A DNA stretch of 64,000 nucleotides from Methanospirillum stamsii (GCF_046244385.1 NZ_CP176366.1:2046001-2110000); one strand, 5' to 3'. Positions 48,292 to 56,684 are shown, counted from the first letter of the stretch. The notes: generated by a model from the sequence alone, not told the origin. Translations and numbers: made by a program.

Positions 48292-48780
48292 ATGGATCGG
48301 ATTGTAGCGTTCCTTCTCTTACTGGTTTCAGCAGTTCTGCTGGCACCCGGATGTATTGCAGACGAACAGACAGTTTCAGAAGCAACTGAAATTGTACCGG
48401 AAGTAACCGTTACTGAAGAAGTAACTGAGACTGTCACTGAGGAAGTCACTGCAGAAGTTCCAGCATTCAATGTTACTGCTGACATGAACACCACTGCTCT
48501 GAACATGACCGAGAATCAGGTTGTCCTTGTAACCCTCCCGGAAAACCCGACCACCGGCTACACCTGGAATGTTACCCTTTCTGAGGGACTTACCCTGGTA
48601 AATGATACTTACACCCAGGACGCAGCAGAAGAAGGTATGACTGGCGTTGGCGGTGTCCACGAATGGTTCGTTCAGGCTGTCGGAGCCGGAGAACAGTCAT
48701 TCTTTGGTATCGAAAAGCAGGAATGGGAAGAAGAGACTGGCAACGAAACCACCTATACTCTTAACATTCTCGTTGAGTAA
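48292..48780 (+). CDS. Chagasin-like lipoprotein, copy 2
   Basis: 162 residues, same architecture as copy 1: lipobox APGC, acidic linker, chagasin domain. Here the inhibitor loops are intact: PENPTTGYTWNVTLSEG (L2), GVGGVHEWFVQAVGAGEQ (L4) and EKQEWEEETG near the third loop. Chagasin-type proteins inhibit papain-like cysteine proteases; this one would act outside the cell, tethered to the membrane. A hairpin with T-run follows the stop. Confidence 0.9.
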   Translation: MDRIVAFLLLLVSAVLLAPGCIADEQTVSEATEIVPEVTVTEEVTETVTEEVTAEVPAFNVTADMNTTALNMTENQVVLVTLPENPTTGYTWNVTLSEGLTLVNDTYTQDAAEEGMTGVGGVHEWFVQAVGAGEQSFFGIEKQEWEEETGNETTYTLNILVE

Positions 48781-48792
48781 TTATCACATCAG

Positions 48793-48822
48793 ATTGTCGG
48801 GTAACCGACAATTTTTCTTTTC
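48793..48822 (+). terminator. Intrinsic-type terminator after chagasin-like copy 2
   Basis: The stem attgtcgg / ccgacaat with a gtaa (GNRA) tetraloop is followed by a T-rich tract. It lies 12 bp after the stop, mirroring the terminator of copy 1. Confidence 0.65.
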
Positions 48823-48879
48823 TCTAAATTTACATCCCGGATTAGAGATTTTTTAAAAAAAGTTTTAGAGATCTTTGAA

Positions 48880-49347
48880 TCAGGATTCGATTGGAATGCC
48901 TTTTTCTATTGCCTGGATATGTTGTCTTACCAGGTCCTGCATATTAGGGACATGAAACTGATTTGCTACATCCTGAATCGCTTCAAGGAGATGGACTGCA
49001 TCTTCAAGGTAACTTAAGATATCTGCAGCATAAATTTCAATTCCAAACTCATCCCGAAGATACTGGCTTATCTGGATATGATCAAGTCCGGATTCACGCA
49101 GTTCGATTATTTCTTTTACAAATTTTCGTTCCGGACAGCCACAGAATGGATTGTCCTGGCATTTACACCTAAGAAAACTCTTAACAAAAGATAATATCTG
49201 TTCCCTTGTTGACCGGTCAAAGGAGTCATAAGGAACAGATAGAAGAGCTTCAAGGGTAGCACCATGAAATGCTCCCTCAGGAAGCCGGTATCCTATTAAT
49301 TTCCCTATCTGTCTGTGATATCGAAGTCTTGCACGGGCAGATATCAC
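48880..49347 (-). CDS. DUF5814-like Cys-rich protein
   Basis: 155 residues. The centre has the Cys cluster CKCQDNPFCGCPERKF, typical of the DUF5814 domain that in other euryarchaea lies at the C-terminus of DEAD/DEAH-box helicases. After it come helices (KFVKEIIELRESGLDHIQIS; DILSYLEDAVHLLEAIQDVA). No helicase motifs are present here, so it is a free-standing version that may bind metal or RNA. Its ATG overlaps the stop of the upstream DUF2150-like gene (ATGA). Confidence 0.75.
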   Translation of the reverse strand: MISARARLRYHRQIGKLIGYRLPEGAFHGATLEALLSVPYDSFDRSTREQILSFVKSFLRCKCQDNPFCGCPERKFVKEIIELRESGLDHIQISQYLRDEFGIEIYAADILSYLEDAVHLLEAIQDVANQFHVPNMQDLVRQHIQAIEKGIPIES

Positions 49348-49982
49348 GAAACTTCGCCTGCTTCTTCATCAAAGTTTTTGAGGGTACCCATGGCTTCGTT
49401 CATGCTCTCAATCTGGATGAGCCATTCATCAAAGACACCCATATCTTCCGAATCTTTGATGTAACGTCCACAGCATGACTTACCATTTATGACATTGGCA
49501 CCAATCTCTGCAGCGACGGCAAGCAGTTCATCGGTATCTTCTTCTTTAATTCCGCGACCTTTCTTGACCAGAGCTTTGATGTCATCACTATATCCGCCCT
49601 CAAGAAATTTCTTTGCTGAAGCAAACAGGGCCAGGAGCTGGAAGTGCATTGGAGCAATGAGTTCAATCATATCTTCATCGACTTCCTGTTCCATGATGAT
49701 CTCCTCGACCTCGATGAGTTTGTTCATTGACTCATCTTTTGAGAACCGGTTGTTCTGGTTGAGTTTGATGATCTTCAGAACTTCAATGCAGATATCCTGG
49801 TTAAACCCGTTCAGTAACTGATATCCTTCAGGCATCTCATCCTCATCGCCACCTTCAAAGTCAGCTTCACGCAGGGAATTGATCCAGTTATCCCACCGCT
49901 CCTGACTGTAAAAGATATAGAAGAGCTTCATGGGGGTTTCTTCTTGCGCTGATGACGAGTCCTTCTTTTTCCGTGGAGCCAT
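49344..49982 (-). CDS. DUF2150-like archaeal protein
   Basis: 212 residues. The N-terminal KLFYIFYSQERWDNWINSLREADF matches what I recall of the archaeal DUF2150 family. The rest is acidic and helical, with a Cys pair in NGKSCCGRYI. The start at 49982 (MAPRKKK) is preferred over an upstream in-frame start because aggtg lies 7 bp before it. It is translationally coupled to the DUF5814-like gene. The function is unknown. Confidence 0.75.
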   Translation of the reverse strand: MAPRKKKDSSSAQEETPMKLFYIFYSQERWDNWINSLREADFEGGDEDEMPEGYQLLNGFNQDICIEVLKIIKLNQNNRFSKDESMNKLIEVEEIIMEQEVDEDMIELIAPMHFQLLALFASAKKFLEGGYSDDIKALVKKGRGIKEEDTDELLAVAAEIGANVINGKSCCGRYIKDSEDMGVFDEWLIQIESMNEAMGTLKNFDEEAGEVS

Positions 49983-50096
49983 TACATACACCTGTGATTT
50001 ACCGGGCATAAGAGGTTGTCGGCTGTTCATTCTCAGGTGACATCAGACTCTCTTTTACAACAGTCATTTTTGGACAGAAAATAAAGTACTGACAAG

Positions 50097-51287
50097 ATGG
50101 AGCAGGATGCCCGCAAGGTGGTTATGGTCCGGTTCGGAGAAATCTTTTTAAAGAGTGAAGCGGTGCGCAGGGAGTTTTTAAACCGGCTCCGTGACAATAT
50201 CCGGGCAGCTCTGAAGGCCAGTGGTATAGATGGAACGATTACTATCACCCGGAGCAGGGTTCTGGTCAGTACCGAATCACCCGTTGATCTGGTTCCAGTT
50301 TTGTCTCATATTTTCGGGATTATTGACATTGCACCGGTCACCATGACCCCCAGTGATATGGATGGGTTATGTGATGCGGCGGCCCTGCTTGCAAAAAAAC
50401 ATCTCTCTCCTTCAACACGATTTGCAGTCCGGGCCAGACGGGAAGGAGTTGAAGGGTTTTCAAGTCAGGAATTAGGAGCCGAGGCCGGGTCACGGATAAT
50501 AGATGCAATCCCTGATCTGAAAGTGGACCTGACAAATCCTGAGTACGAGGTCTTTATTGAAGCACGAAAAGGGGGAAGCATGGTCTATGATACCCGGACT
50601 CCCGGTCCAGGCGGACTTCCATACGGAACCCAGGGAAAAGCAGTCTCTCTTATCTCCGCCGGGATTGATTCTCCGGTTGCTGCATGGCTTATGATGAAGC
50701 GTGGTGTCCGGATGGTCTTTCTTCATATTGCACCAGGCAGGTTTGGTGGAACTGACATCTCTAAAAACCTGACAAGCAATCTGCAAGCACTTTCCCGGTG
50801 GACTCCAGGCATCGAATTACGACTTGTTACAGTAAAGGCCGAGCCATTATTTCAGGCACTTATGGATCTTTCCGATCAAAAACTCCGGTGTGTGGTCTGC
50901 AAGCGGGCGATGCTGCTACTTGCTGCAGAGTATGCAAAAGAGGCCGGATGCGATGGAATTATTACCGGAGATAATCTTGGACAGGTTGCGACCCAGACAC
51001 TTCATAATCTTGCTCCTATTTCTGCTGGGATAGATGTTCCAATTTACCGGCCGCTTATCGGGTATGACAAAGAAGAGATTATCACTCTGGCAAGAAAAAT
51101 CGGGTCATTTTCATCAGAACCCGGAGATACATCCTGTCATGTTCTGCCTTCCCGTCCGGTTACAAAGTCTGATGCCGGACAGATTGATGCATGTATGGAT
51201 GAGTTATCAATGAATTCAATTATCCGGGATATCCTGAGTCAGGCAACGATAATTAAAATAAAAAATGAGGAGATCCAATCAGGATGA
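50097..51287 (+). CDS. thiI: tRNA 4-thiouridine synthase / sulfurtransferase ThiI
   Basis: 396 residues. There is an N-terminal ferredoxin-like and THUMP region (residues ~10-165; RFGEIFLKSEAVRREFLNRL), then the PP-loop ATPase domain with SAGIDSPVAAWLM near residue 183, and the Cys-bearing CVVCKRAMLLLAAEYA near residue 266 followed by GDNLGQVATQT. No rhodanese domain is present, as in many archaea. It adenylates U8 of tRNA and inserts sulfur. It converges on pscS, with 9 bp of 3' overlap. Confidence 0.93.
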   Translation: MEQDARKVVMVRFGEIFLKSEAVRREFLNRLRDNIRAALKASGIDGTITITRSRVLVSTESPVDLVPVLSHIFGIIDIAPVTMTPSDMDGLCDAAALLAKKHLSPSTRFAVRARREGVEGFSSQELGAEAGSRIIDAIPDLKVDLTNPEYEVFIEARKGGSMVYDTRTPGPGGLPYGTQGKAVSLISAGIDSPVAAWLMMKRGVRMVFLHIAPGRFGGTDISKNLTSNLQALSRWTPGIELRLVTVKAEPLFQALMDLSDQKLRCVVCKRAMLLLAAEYAKEAGCDGIITGDNLGQVATQTLHNLAPISAGIDVPIYRPLIGYDKEEIITLARKIGSFSSEPGDTSCHVLPSRPVTKSDAGQIDACMDELSMNSIIRDILSQATIIKIKNEEIQSG

Positions 51288-52460
51288 ACAAGAGAGTCCT
51301 TCTGCTTTTGCAATATCCACAAAAGCATCTGCAACATATTTTGCCTGTTCTTCAGTTACGCCATAACTGTTAAATTTCCAGACCCGGGTAGAGCCTGCAA
51401 GGATTCCGGTAATACCTCTTTCTTTCAATGCACTGGTCAGGAAAAATCCCCGTTTTTTATGTGTTTTTGCAATCTTGTCAAATGATTCGGTTGTGTTCAT
51501 CCTGGTGAGTGTGTGTTTTCTTAAGTATTCACTCTGGACTGTAGTCCCTTCGATGGAAAGGAGGGCATCAACAATCTGGTTCACATATTTTACCTGAGAA
51601 TCAAACTCTTTCACCCGCTTTTTCACATGGGGGAACGATGCCATCATGCCGACGGAGGTGACGCCCATGAGGGTGCATCCCATCATCTCGACCTCCTTTA
51701 TTCCGAATGTCCTGCCGGTGAGGTCTCCTTTTACCCTGGTTGTCCGGAATACAGTTTCTGCCCATTCATTTGTGGTTGCAAGAACTCCGGAAGGTGCCGG
51801 AGCTGCCATGCTTTTGTGTCCGGAACCGACAAGGAAGTCTGCCCCCAGTGCTTTTCCATCGACTTCCATGATTCCGACGGTATACGCTCCGTTGCAGAGA
51901 ACCGGGATGTCATACTGGTGAGCAACTTTGATGATATCAGCCACCGGGTGCAGGTTTCCATACTGGTAGTCAACCTGCTCGACAAACATGAGTGCCGGTT
52001 TTTTGCCGGTTGTCCGGATGACTTCTTCTATCCGGTCTGCTGCAGCATCCTTTGTGATGATGTGGGATTCATCTGCCGGAATTTCAAATGGCGTTCCCCT
52101 CGCCTGTTCAACCGAGATGAATTCTGTATAGTGAGAGTATGCAGTCAGGAGCACCGGGTCATCAGGTTTTACGAGAGCATCTGCAACAGCCTGAAACCCT
52201 CTTCTCGCTCCGGGGACAAGACGTGCAGTATCCATATTTACGAATGCTGCAAGGTCTTTATGAAATTCTGCAAGTGGTGGTTTTGATATATAGTCAAGCC
52301 GGAAGGGTTTGTTGCAGTGGTCACAGACTGAGTATCCGTCTCCGTAGGCGAGAACTGCTTTCATTGCATCGGTTGTGAGTCTTCCTCCGGCCTGAATGGG
52401 ATCAAGGTTGATGTAGAGTTCATCAATCTGCCGTGTATCTATTCCTTCACCGCAGTTCAT
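51279..52460 (-). CDS. pscS: O-phosphoseryl-tRNA:Cys-tRNA synthase (SepCysS)
   Basis: 393-residue PLP enzyme that converts Sep-tRNA-Cys to Cys-tRNA-Cys with a sulfur donor. The PLP lysine is K216 in GSGHKSMAAPAPSG. The cysteines that carry persulfide in this family are visible: C46 and C49 (SVCDHCNKPF) and C262 (EMMGCTLMG). The start overlaps a 60-residue gene by 4 bp. SepRS (the kinase-independent Sep ligase partner) is not in the window. Confidence 0.95.
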   Translation of the reverse strand: MNCGEGIDTRQIDELYINLDPIQAGGRLTTDAMKAVLAYGDGYSVCDHCNKPFRLDYISKPPLAEFHKDLAAFVNMDTARLVPGARRGFQAVADALVKPDDPVLLTAYSHYTEFISVEQARGTPFEIPADESHIITKDAAADRIEEVIRTTGKKPALMFVEQVDYQYGNLHPVADIIKVAHQYDIPVLCNGAYTVGIMEVDGKALGADFLVGSGHKSMAAPAPSGVLATTNEWAETVFRTTRVKGDLTGRTFGIKEVEMMGCTLMGVTSVGMMASFPHVKKRVKEFDSQVKYVNQIVDALLSIEGTTVQSEYLRKHTLTRMNTTESFDKIAKTHKKRGFFLTSALKERGITGILAGSTRVWKFNSYGVTEEQAKYVADAFVDIAKAEGLSCSS

Positions 52461-52639
52461 GCAAGTAGTTCCTCCTTAAGTACTGAGATCTGTTTTTCCA
52501 GTTTGCCGATGATCTTTTCTGCCTCTTGTTTTTGTTTATCCGAGAGGGTATGGCTTGGGACGGTGTCCCGAAGTATGCCCCGGATATCTGTTAAGAGGTA
52601 TAGTCCCTGAAATACGGCATCTACTGCCCGCTTTGACAT
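52457..52639 (-). CDS. Small helical protein coupled to SepCysS
   Basis: 60 residues, two predicted helices: AVDAVFQGLYLLTDIRGILR and a charged coiled-coil-like SDKQKQEAEKIIGKLEKQIS. A strong aaggtg lies 6-7 bp before the ATG at 52639, and the stop overlaps pscS by ATGA, so it is translated and coupled to pscS. In other methanogens the scaffold SepCysE, or an N-terminal extension of SepCysS, links SepRS to SepCysS; this peptide could play such a role. That is inference only. Confidence 0.75.
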   Translation of the reverse strand: MSKRAVDAVFQGLYLLTDIRGILRDTVPSHTLSDKQKQEAEKIIGKLEKQISVLKEELLA

Positions 52640-52862
52640 ATATTCACCTTAATAGTATGTTGGTGTCCGGATGCAATAAGAGGAACGATACGAATGATTT
52701 CACTACTCTGGTTTTTTAGGCAGGTACATATATCAGATGACTCTGATGGATTGCTGTTATATCTAAAATTTGAGAATTTTTGTTGGATTAATGAGGATGG
52801 TCTCCTTTTTTTCTGAAGACCGGATAAGAAAGCTTAAGATGGTCTATTAGAAATGTTCCGTT

Positions 52863-53951
52863 ATGATTCCTCGGGTATTACTCTATCTTATTTTCGTATC
52901 GTTCCTTGTTTTAAGTACCATTTCCCTTGTATCAGCTTCCGGTGTTGACCTTTATAGTGCTGGTGATTATGATGGGGCCATAGAAGCATTTACTCAGGAA
53001 CTTGAATCGGTATCCGGAGCAGAGCAGGCTCCACTCCTGAATAATATCGGAACCTGCTATGTTTCTCTCGGGAAGGCGGATGAGGCGATTTCATACTATT
53101 CGCAGGCAGTAGATGCTGATCCATCCTATGCACGGGGATGGATAAATCTTGGCGTTGTGCAGGAAAAAACCGGAAAGACGAATGAAGCACTGACAAGTTA
53201 TGACAATGTGCCGGTTGCAGATACGGTGATGTATGCAGAAGCAATGGTAAAGAAAGGTTCGCTTCTTGCGGCTCTTGGAGAGTTGGATGAAGCGTTATCT
53301 GCATTCAACCTGGCAAAACCTGGTGCCAATGGGACAACGGTAGTGGATCTTTACACCGGAATCGGAGCGGTGGAGTTTTTAAAGAAGAATGGTGATGCTG
53401 CTGATGAAGCCTTCCAGAAAGCAATAGATGCAGATCCGGAGGGTGCTGCCCTTGCTTATACTAACCTTGGAGTTCTCCGGATATCCCAGGGCAAAAATGA
53501 TGAAGCGAAGGAATTGTTCGAAAAAGCTGTTGCAAATGATAAATCCGGGCAGACAAATGCTGCAGAGTACCTGAAAAAGCTTGAAGGAATGGAAAATTCA
53601 GAGTCAACAGTGACCCCGATCCAAACACCTGTTCCTACTATAGAGCAACAATCGGATAAGGCCACATTAGGTGAGAAGAACGCAGCTAAAAAGGCATTGA
53701 GTTACCTTGAATACTCGGCCTTCTCAAAAGAGGGACTCATTAAACAACTAGAGTACGAAGGATTCTCTAATAATGAAGCTGAATACGGAGTTGAACAATC
53801 TTATGCTGACTGGAATGAACAGGCCGCGTTAATGGCAAAAAAATACTTAGACTACTCATCCTTTTCACGAGATGGATTACGAAAGCAACTTGAATATGAA
53901 GGATTTACCCCACAACAAGCAGAATATGGAGTAAAATCTGTAGGGTATTAA
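52863..53951 (+). CDS. Secreted TPR protein with C-terminal Ltp-type repeats
   Basis: 362 residues: signal peptide (about 1-26), five or so tetratricopeptide repeats (residues ~28-245; for example GDYDGAIEAFTQELESV, GKADEAISYYSQAVDADPSY), a Thr/Pro linker (VTPIQTPVPTIEQ), then two Ltp-like repeats (ALSYLEYSAFSKEGLIKQLE and YLDYSSFSRDGLRKQLEYEG). The Ltp domain is best known from phage and bacterial surface lipoproteins. It stands alone and probably acts outside the membrane. The last 90 residues are less GC-rich than the TPR part. Confidence 0.82.
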   Translation: MIPRVLLYLIFVSFLVLSTISLVSASGVDLYSAGDYDGAIEAFTQELESVSGAEQAPLLNNIGTCYVSLGKADEAISYYSQAVDADPSYARGWINLGVVQEKTGKTNEALTSYDNVPVADTVMYAEAMVKKGSLLAALGELDEALSAFNLAKPGANGTTVVDLYTGIGAVEFLKKNGDAADEAFQKAIDADPEGAALAYTNLGVLRISQGKNDEAKELFEKAVANDKSGQTNAAEYLKKLEGMENSESTVTPIQTPVPTIEQQSDKATLGEKNAAKKALSYLEYSAFSKEGLIKQLEYEGFSNNEAEYGVEQSYADWNEQAALMAKKYLDYSSFSRDGLRKQLEYEGFTPQQAEYGVKSVGY

Positions 53952-54170
53952 ATAAAAAAACTTGAGGATATATTCACCCGGAAATCATAATTGATAAATC
54001 CTTTTTAATTATAAGACAAAATTCGGCTCTGTCGATTTATCAAGTGATATGAAATGTGACTTCCAAAATCACTTGACTTATTGGATCCCATATTTTTGAA
54101 CGAAATGAAAATCTCTACCCAAAAATCATTTAGGAAAATAATCCCGAATATTGATTGAATATTATCACTT

Positions 54171-54617
54171 GATTTTCACACAGAGCCTAATAACGAAAAT
54201 CTCAATACACCGTTTGATTCTTCTCTCTCGTCTTCACCTCCGGTAAACATCGTACTCACCGGTGTGTCATTCAATCCAACATCGCCAACACCCGGAAGCA
54301 GCGGGAAAGTTACTTTACAGCTTGAAAACACCGGTACCGAGACCCTGTCTCCGGAAACACAAATCTCACTCTCTCCGGAAAATCTCCTTGCCCGGCCGAT
54401 TGGAGAAAATACTGTCGGGTATAAAGCACCGAACCAGTATGAATCATCATTCTCTCTGACCATTCCGGATAATCCGGGGAGGTACGAATACGTGTTCCAG
54501 CCCGACCAACTGACAACCGATCCGGATACCGGTGTAGTGGTCCGGATATCTGCAGGAGATCCCATCCGGTTTACAATAACGGTGTCTGAAGACGGGACGG
54601 TTGAATTAACGATATAA
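54171..54617 (+). pseudogene. Beheaded surface-protein fragment
   Basis: A frame open from 54171 (just after a stop) to the stop at 54617 encodes a beta-sandwich ectodomain: NIVLTGVSFNPTSPTPGSSG, VTLQLENTGTETLSPETQIS and a C-terminal FTITVSEDGTVELTI. No ATG or signal peptide precedes it; the first possible start is a GTG at 54264, inside a beta strand. I read it as the 3' remnant of a secreted protein gene whose 5' end was lost. The upstream 220 bp hold nothing recognisable. Confidence 0.6.
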
Positions 54618-54686
54618 TATTACATGATACCTTTTTTTGATCCATAGAGAACAAAAGGTTTAGAGAACCATTTATAGAAGGGATAA

Positions 54687-55049
54687 ATGAAAGAATCCAT
54701 GATATTTTCAGGAGAGAAAGAAATATCCCTGGACAATACCGTAAATCATGCAATCAATTTTTTTACTGCCAGGATTCAGGGGAGATTTGGCGAAAAGATA
54801 AAAAAAGTAATCCTCTTTGGATCGTATGCCCGTGGGGAAGCAACTCCGGACTCAAATGTGGAATTGATGGTAATCACTTCGGATAATTCGTTTGATACCA
54901 AATATGAGATCATAGGAATGGGTTTTGATCTATTTCTGGAAACAGGAGGGTTATTATCAGTTAAAGTTACAACAGAAACTCTGTTTAGGGAGCGAAATGG
55001 ATTTCTTTTTTTCAGGGAACTGTCGAGGGATGGTGTCATAGTTGCCTGA
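54687..55049 (+). CDS. Nucleotidyltransferase-fold (MNT) protein with degenerate active site
   Basis: 120 residues. The MNT fold is recognisable at residues ~38-60: KKVILFGSYARGEATPDSN. The canonical GS...D-x-D motif is changed: where active proteins have SDID or SDLD, this has SNVEL, so both catalytic aspartates are replaced (Asn and Glu). It is followed by a broken HEPN gene, so the pair is a former MNT-HEPN toxin-antitoxin module. An atagaagggat stretch precedes the ATG. Confidence 0.75.
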   Translation: MKESMIFSGEKEISLDNTVNHAINFFTARIQGRFGEKIKKVILFGSYARGEATPDSNVELMVITSDNSFDTKYEIIGMGFDLFLETGGLLSVKVTTETLFRERNGFLFFRELSRDGVIVA

Positions 55050-55365
55050 AGGAGAGGTTCATTCTCTTAATTTAAAAGCACATAAGAATTGATGCTGCAG
55101 TTCTCCTCAATTCTGATGGATTTTATGAGGATGCTGTTTCCGGAGTATATTGTGCCATGTTTTATGCTGCTCGTGCCTTACTTGTGTCTGAAGGTATTGT
55201 TGTAAAAACACACCGGGGAACGATAACAAAAATTGGGGAATTGTGTTAAGACCGGTAAAATGGATTGAGAAACCTGGCGAAATTTTGCTTCAGGCGAGTC
55301 TCTTCGGGAATCGGCTGAGTATGGGGGTGAGATGATAATTGCCTCTAATGTGATGGTGCGATAGG
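55040..55365 (+). pseudogene. HEPN-domain gene remnant
   Basis: Broken reading frame after the MNT gene. One frame from about 55090 reads RIDAAVLLNSDGFYEDAVSG then CAMFYAARALLVSEGIVVKT and stops at 55248. A second frame near 55283-55360 continues with SLRESAEYGGEMIIASNV, matching the C-terminal part of the same UPF0332-type HEPN domain. The gene is thus frameshifted at its start, stopped in the middle and cut at its end by the direct repeat at 55355. Confidence 0.65.
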
Positions 55366-55380
55366 AATTCGCTTGTAAAC
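55355..55380 (+). repeat. 26-bp direct repeat, copy A
   Basis: This 26-base element (beginning ggtgcgataggaattcgc and ending gtaaac) recurs at 58366-58391 in the same orientation with one mismatch. Copy A lies at the 3' truncation point of the HEPN remnant. Confidence 0.8.
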
Positions 55381-55590
55381 TCCCACCATGTTCAGAATAA
55401 ATTAGGCCAATACCCAGAAAATCTATATCCTGTTGTTATTCAAAATCTTACCTTGAAATATTCTCTCAAATTAAAGAGAGGATCATTTTTCAAAAGAAAT
55501 TTTTTCTGTTCGATTATTCGACATCAAGATGTGACCTAATTGTTTTACCCTACAAAAAGATATTCCTTCAGGAAGAATATAATATGAATA

Positions 55591-55812
55591 ATGAGTTCTG
55601 TTACAATCCAGGAAGTTTATAATAAACTGCTCTCTATTGAAGAGCACATGGTAACAAAAGAGGAACTCGAACCATTTATTGATACTATAGAGATCCTTTC
55701 CAACCATGAGACTATGCAGGCACTTTAAAAAAGTGATGATGATATAAAAAAAGGAAACCTCAAGTCGATCGATGGAATTGATGATCTTCTGGCTGAATTG
55801 GACTCTGAATGA
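55591..55812 (+). pseudogene. RelB-like antitoxin gene with internal stop
   Basis: The frame from ATG 55591 reads SSVTIQEVYNKLLSIEEHM then VTKEELEPFIDTIEILSNHE and hits TAA at 55726. The same frame resumes with KSDDDIKKGNLKSIDGIDDL and ends at 55812, overlapping the toxin start by ATGA. The C-terminal part looks like a typical antitoxin tail. A single nonsense mutation has probably inactivated it. Confidence 0.65.
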
Positions 55813-56075
55813 GTTGGGAATTAATTCGAACTGATACTTTTCTTGAATCCCTAAGGTCATTGAGACAGAATAGGGAGTTTCTTATTGAACTTCAAAAACG
55901 CCTCATACTTCTCTAGGAAGACCCACTTCATACCGGCGGTTGGCTATCAGGATCGTTGAAAGGGAAAAAATCTACTCATATATCCGGAAGATATCGACTT
56001 ATCTTCACTCCAGTAGAATCAAAACAAGTTGTTTATCTGAATCTGATTGATCATCGATCACAAGTATATTCGTAA
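55809..56075 (+). pseudogene. RelE/ParE-like toxin gene with internal stop
   Basis: The frame from ATG 55809 reads WELIRTDTFLESLRSLRQNR, stops at TAG 55914-55916, then continues with EDPLHTGGWLSGSLKGKK and SGRYRLIFTPVESKQVVYLN to the stop at 56075. The GRYRLIF strand and the C-terminal DHRSQVYS are typical of RelE-fold toxins. Nonsense mutations in both toxin and antitoxin show a dead module. Confidence 0.7.
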
Positions 56076-56122
56076 ATATTTCCGCCCCCTGCGACTTTGC
56101 TTTTCACCCATGAATTATCTGT

Positions 56123-56410
56123 TCAGGCCAAACTCTGGAAAAGAGAGGGAATTATAAAATCAACAATTCCTGATTTTGGGAAAAAAAGAATGAAATTATC
56201 AAAGGTACCTTTCCCTGAATTGAATTCAACCAGGATATCGATATCACTATCTGTATGTTCGTCTCCCCAGGCATAAGATCCAAAGAGTAAATCCCTTTTA
56301 CACCCTATTTTTTTTAATATTGGTAAACGATGATTCAAGTCTCTAATTATTGGATTTTTAGGAGTTATCCCGGGTATACAGAGTTTTACCAACTCGATGA
56401 ATGTGATCAA
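56123..56410 (-). CDS. MNT nucleotidyltransferase-fold protein
   Basis: Up to 95 residues. The motif LLFGSYAWGDEHTDSDIDI has the full GS-x10-D-x-D pattern of active minimal nucleotidyltransferases. The C-terminal part (NFILFFPKSGIVDFIIPSLF) does not keep the usual RKVDLV strand, so the end may be altered. The listed start overlaps the neighbouring MNT gene by 53 bp; the true start is probably within that overlap, near residue 15-20. No HEPN partner follows directly. Confidence 0.65.
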   Translation of the reverse strand: MITFIELVKLCIPGITPKNPIIRDLNHRLPILKKIGCKRDLLFGSYAWGDEHTDSDIDILVEFNSGKGTFDNFILFFPKSGIVDFIIPSLFQSLA

Positions 56411-56684
56411 GGAGATCAGTATTCTCTATACGCTGGATATGTATCAGATCAACGTTAAATGGTAAATTCAAATCATCGATCAACATTTTAAGATGGAGAA
56501 GATCGTTAAAAGTTATTTCATCTGAATCTATTGCGATATCAATATCTGATCCATACCGATGCAACCCCATGGCACGTGAACCAAACAAAATAGCCTGTCG
56601 TATCCCTGGGTATAATCCAAATACTGACCTGATTCGTGATATTTGAACATCTGAAAGACCTGTTGTAGAAGAATCAACCAGCAT
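56358..56684 (-). CDS. MNT nucleotidyltransferase (antitoxin-type)
   Basis: 108 residues. AILFGSRAMGLHRYGSDIDI carries an intact GS...D-x-D motif, and PFNVDLIHIQRIEN gives the third acidic strand. It overlaps the HI0074-like gene upstream by 11 bp. Such pairs (nucleotidyltransferase plus HI0074 helical partner) form heterocomplexes related to MntA-HepT systems. The ATG at 56684 is chosen over a TTG two codons upstream. Confidence 0.85.
   Translation of the reverse strand: MLVDSSTTGLSDVQISRIRSVFGLYPGIRQAILFGSRAMGLHRYGSDIDIAIDSDEITFNDLLHLKMLIDDLNLPFNVDLIHIQRIENTDLLDHIHRVGKTLYTRDNS

Noticed and set aside
47615..48500. Near-identical 5' halves of the two chagasin-like genes as an insertion sequence
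   Set aside because: The similarity starts at the ATG and follows the coding frame; no terminal repeats or transposase are seen.
51627..52286. 219-residue frame antisense to pscS
   Set aside because: It is a shadow of the strongly supported SepCysS gene; its Cys-rich translation comes from the opposite strand's codon pattern.
55483..55860. 125-residue minus-strand frame
   Set aside because: The plus strand here encodes a recognisable RelB/RelE-like pair with stops; the minus frame shows no family features.
55914..55916. In-frame TAG in the RelE-like toxin as possible pyrrolysine codon
   Set aside because: The partner antitoxin carries a TAA in frame as well, no pyl genes are in the window, and the whole island is decaying, so simple nonsense mutation is more likely.
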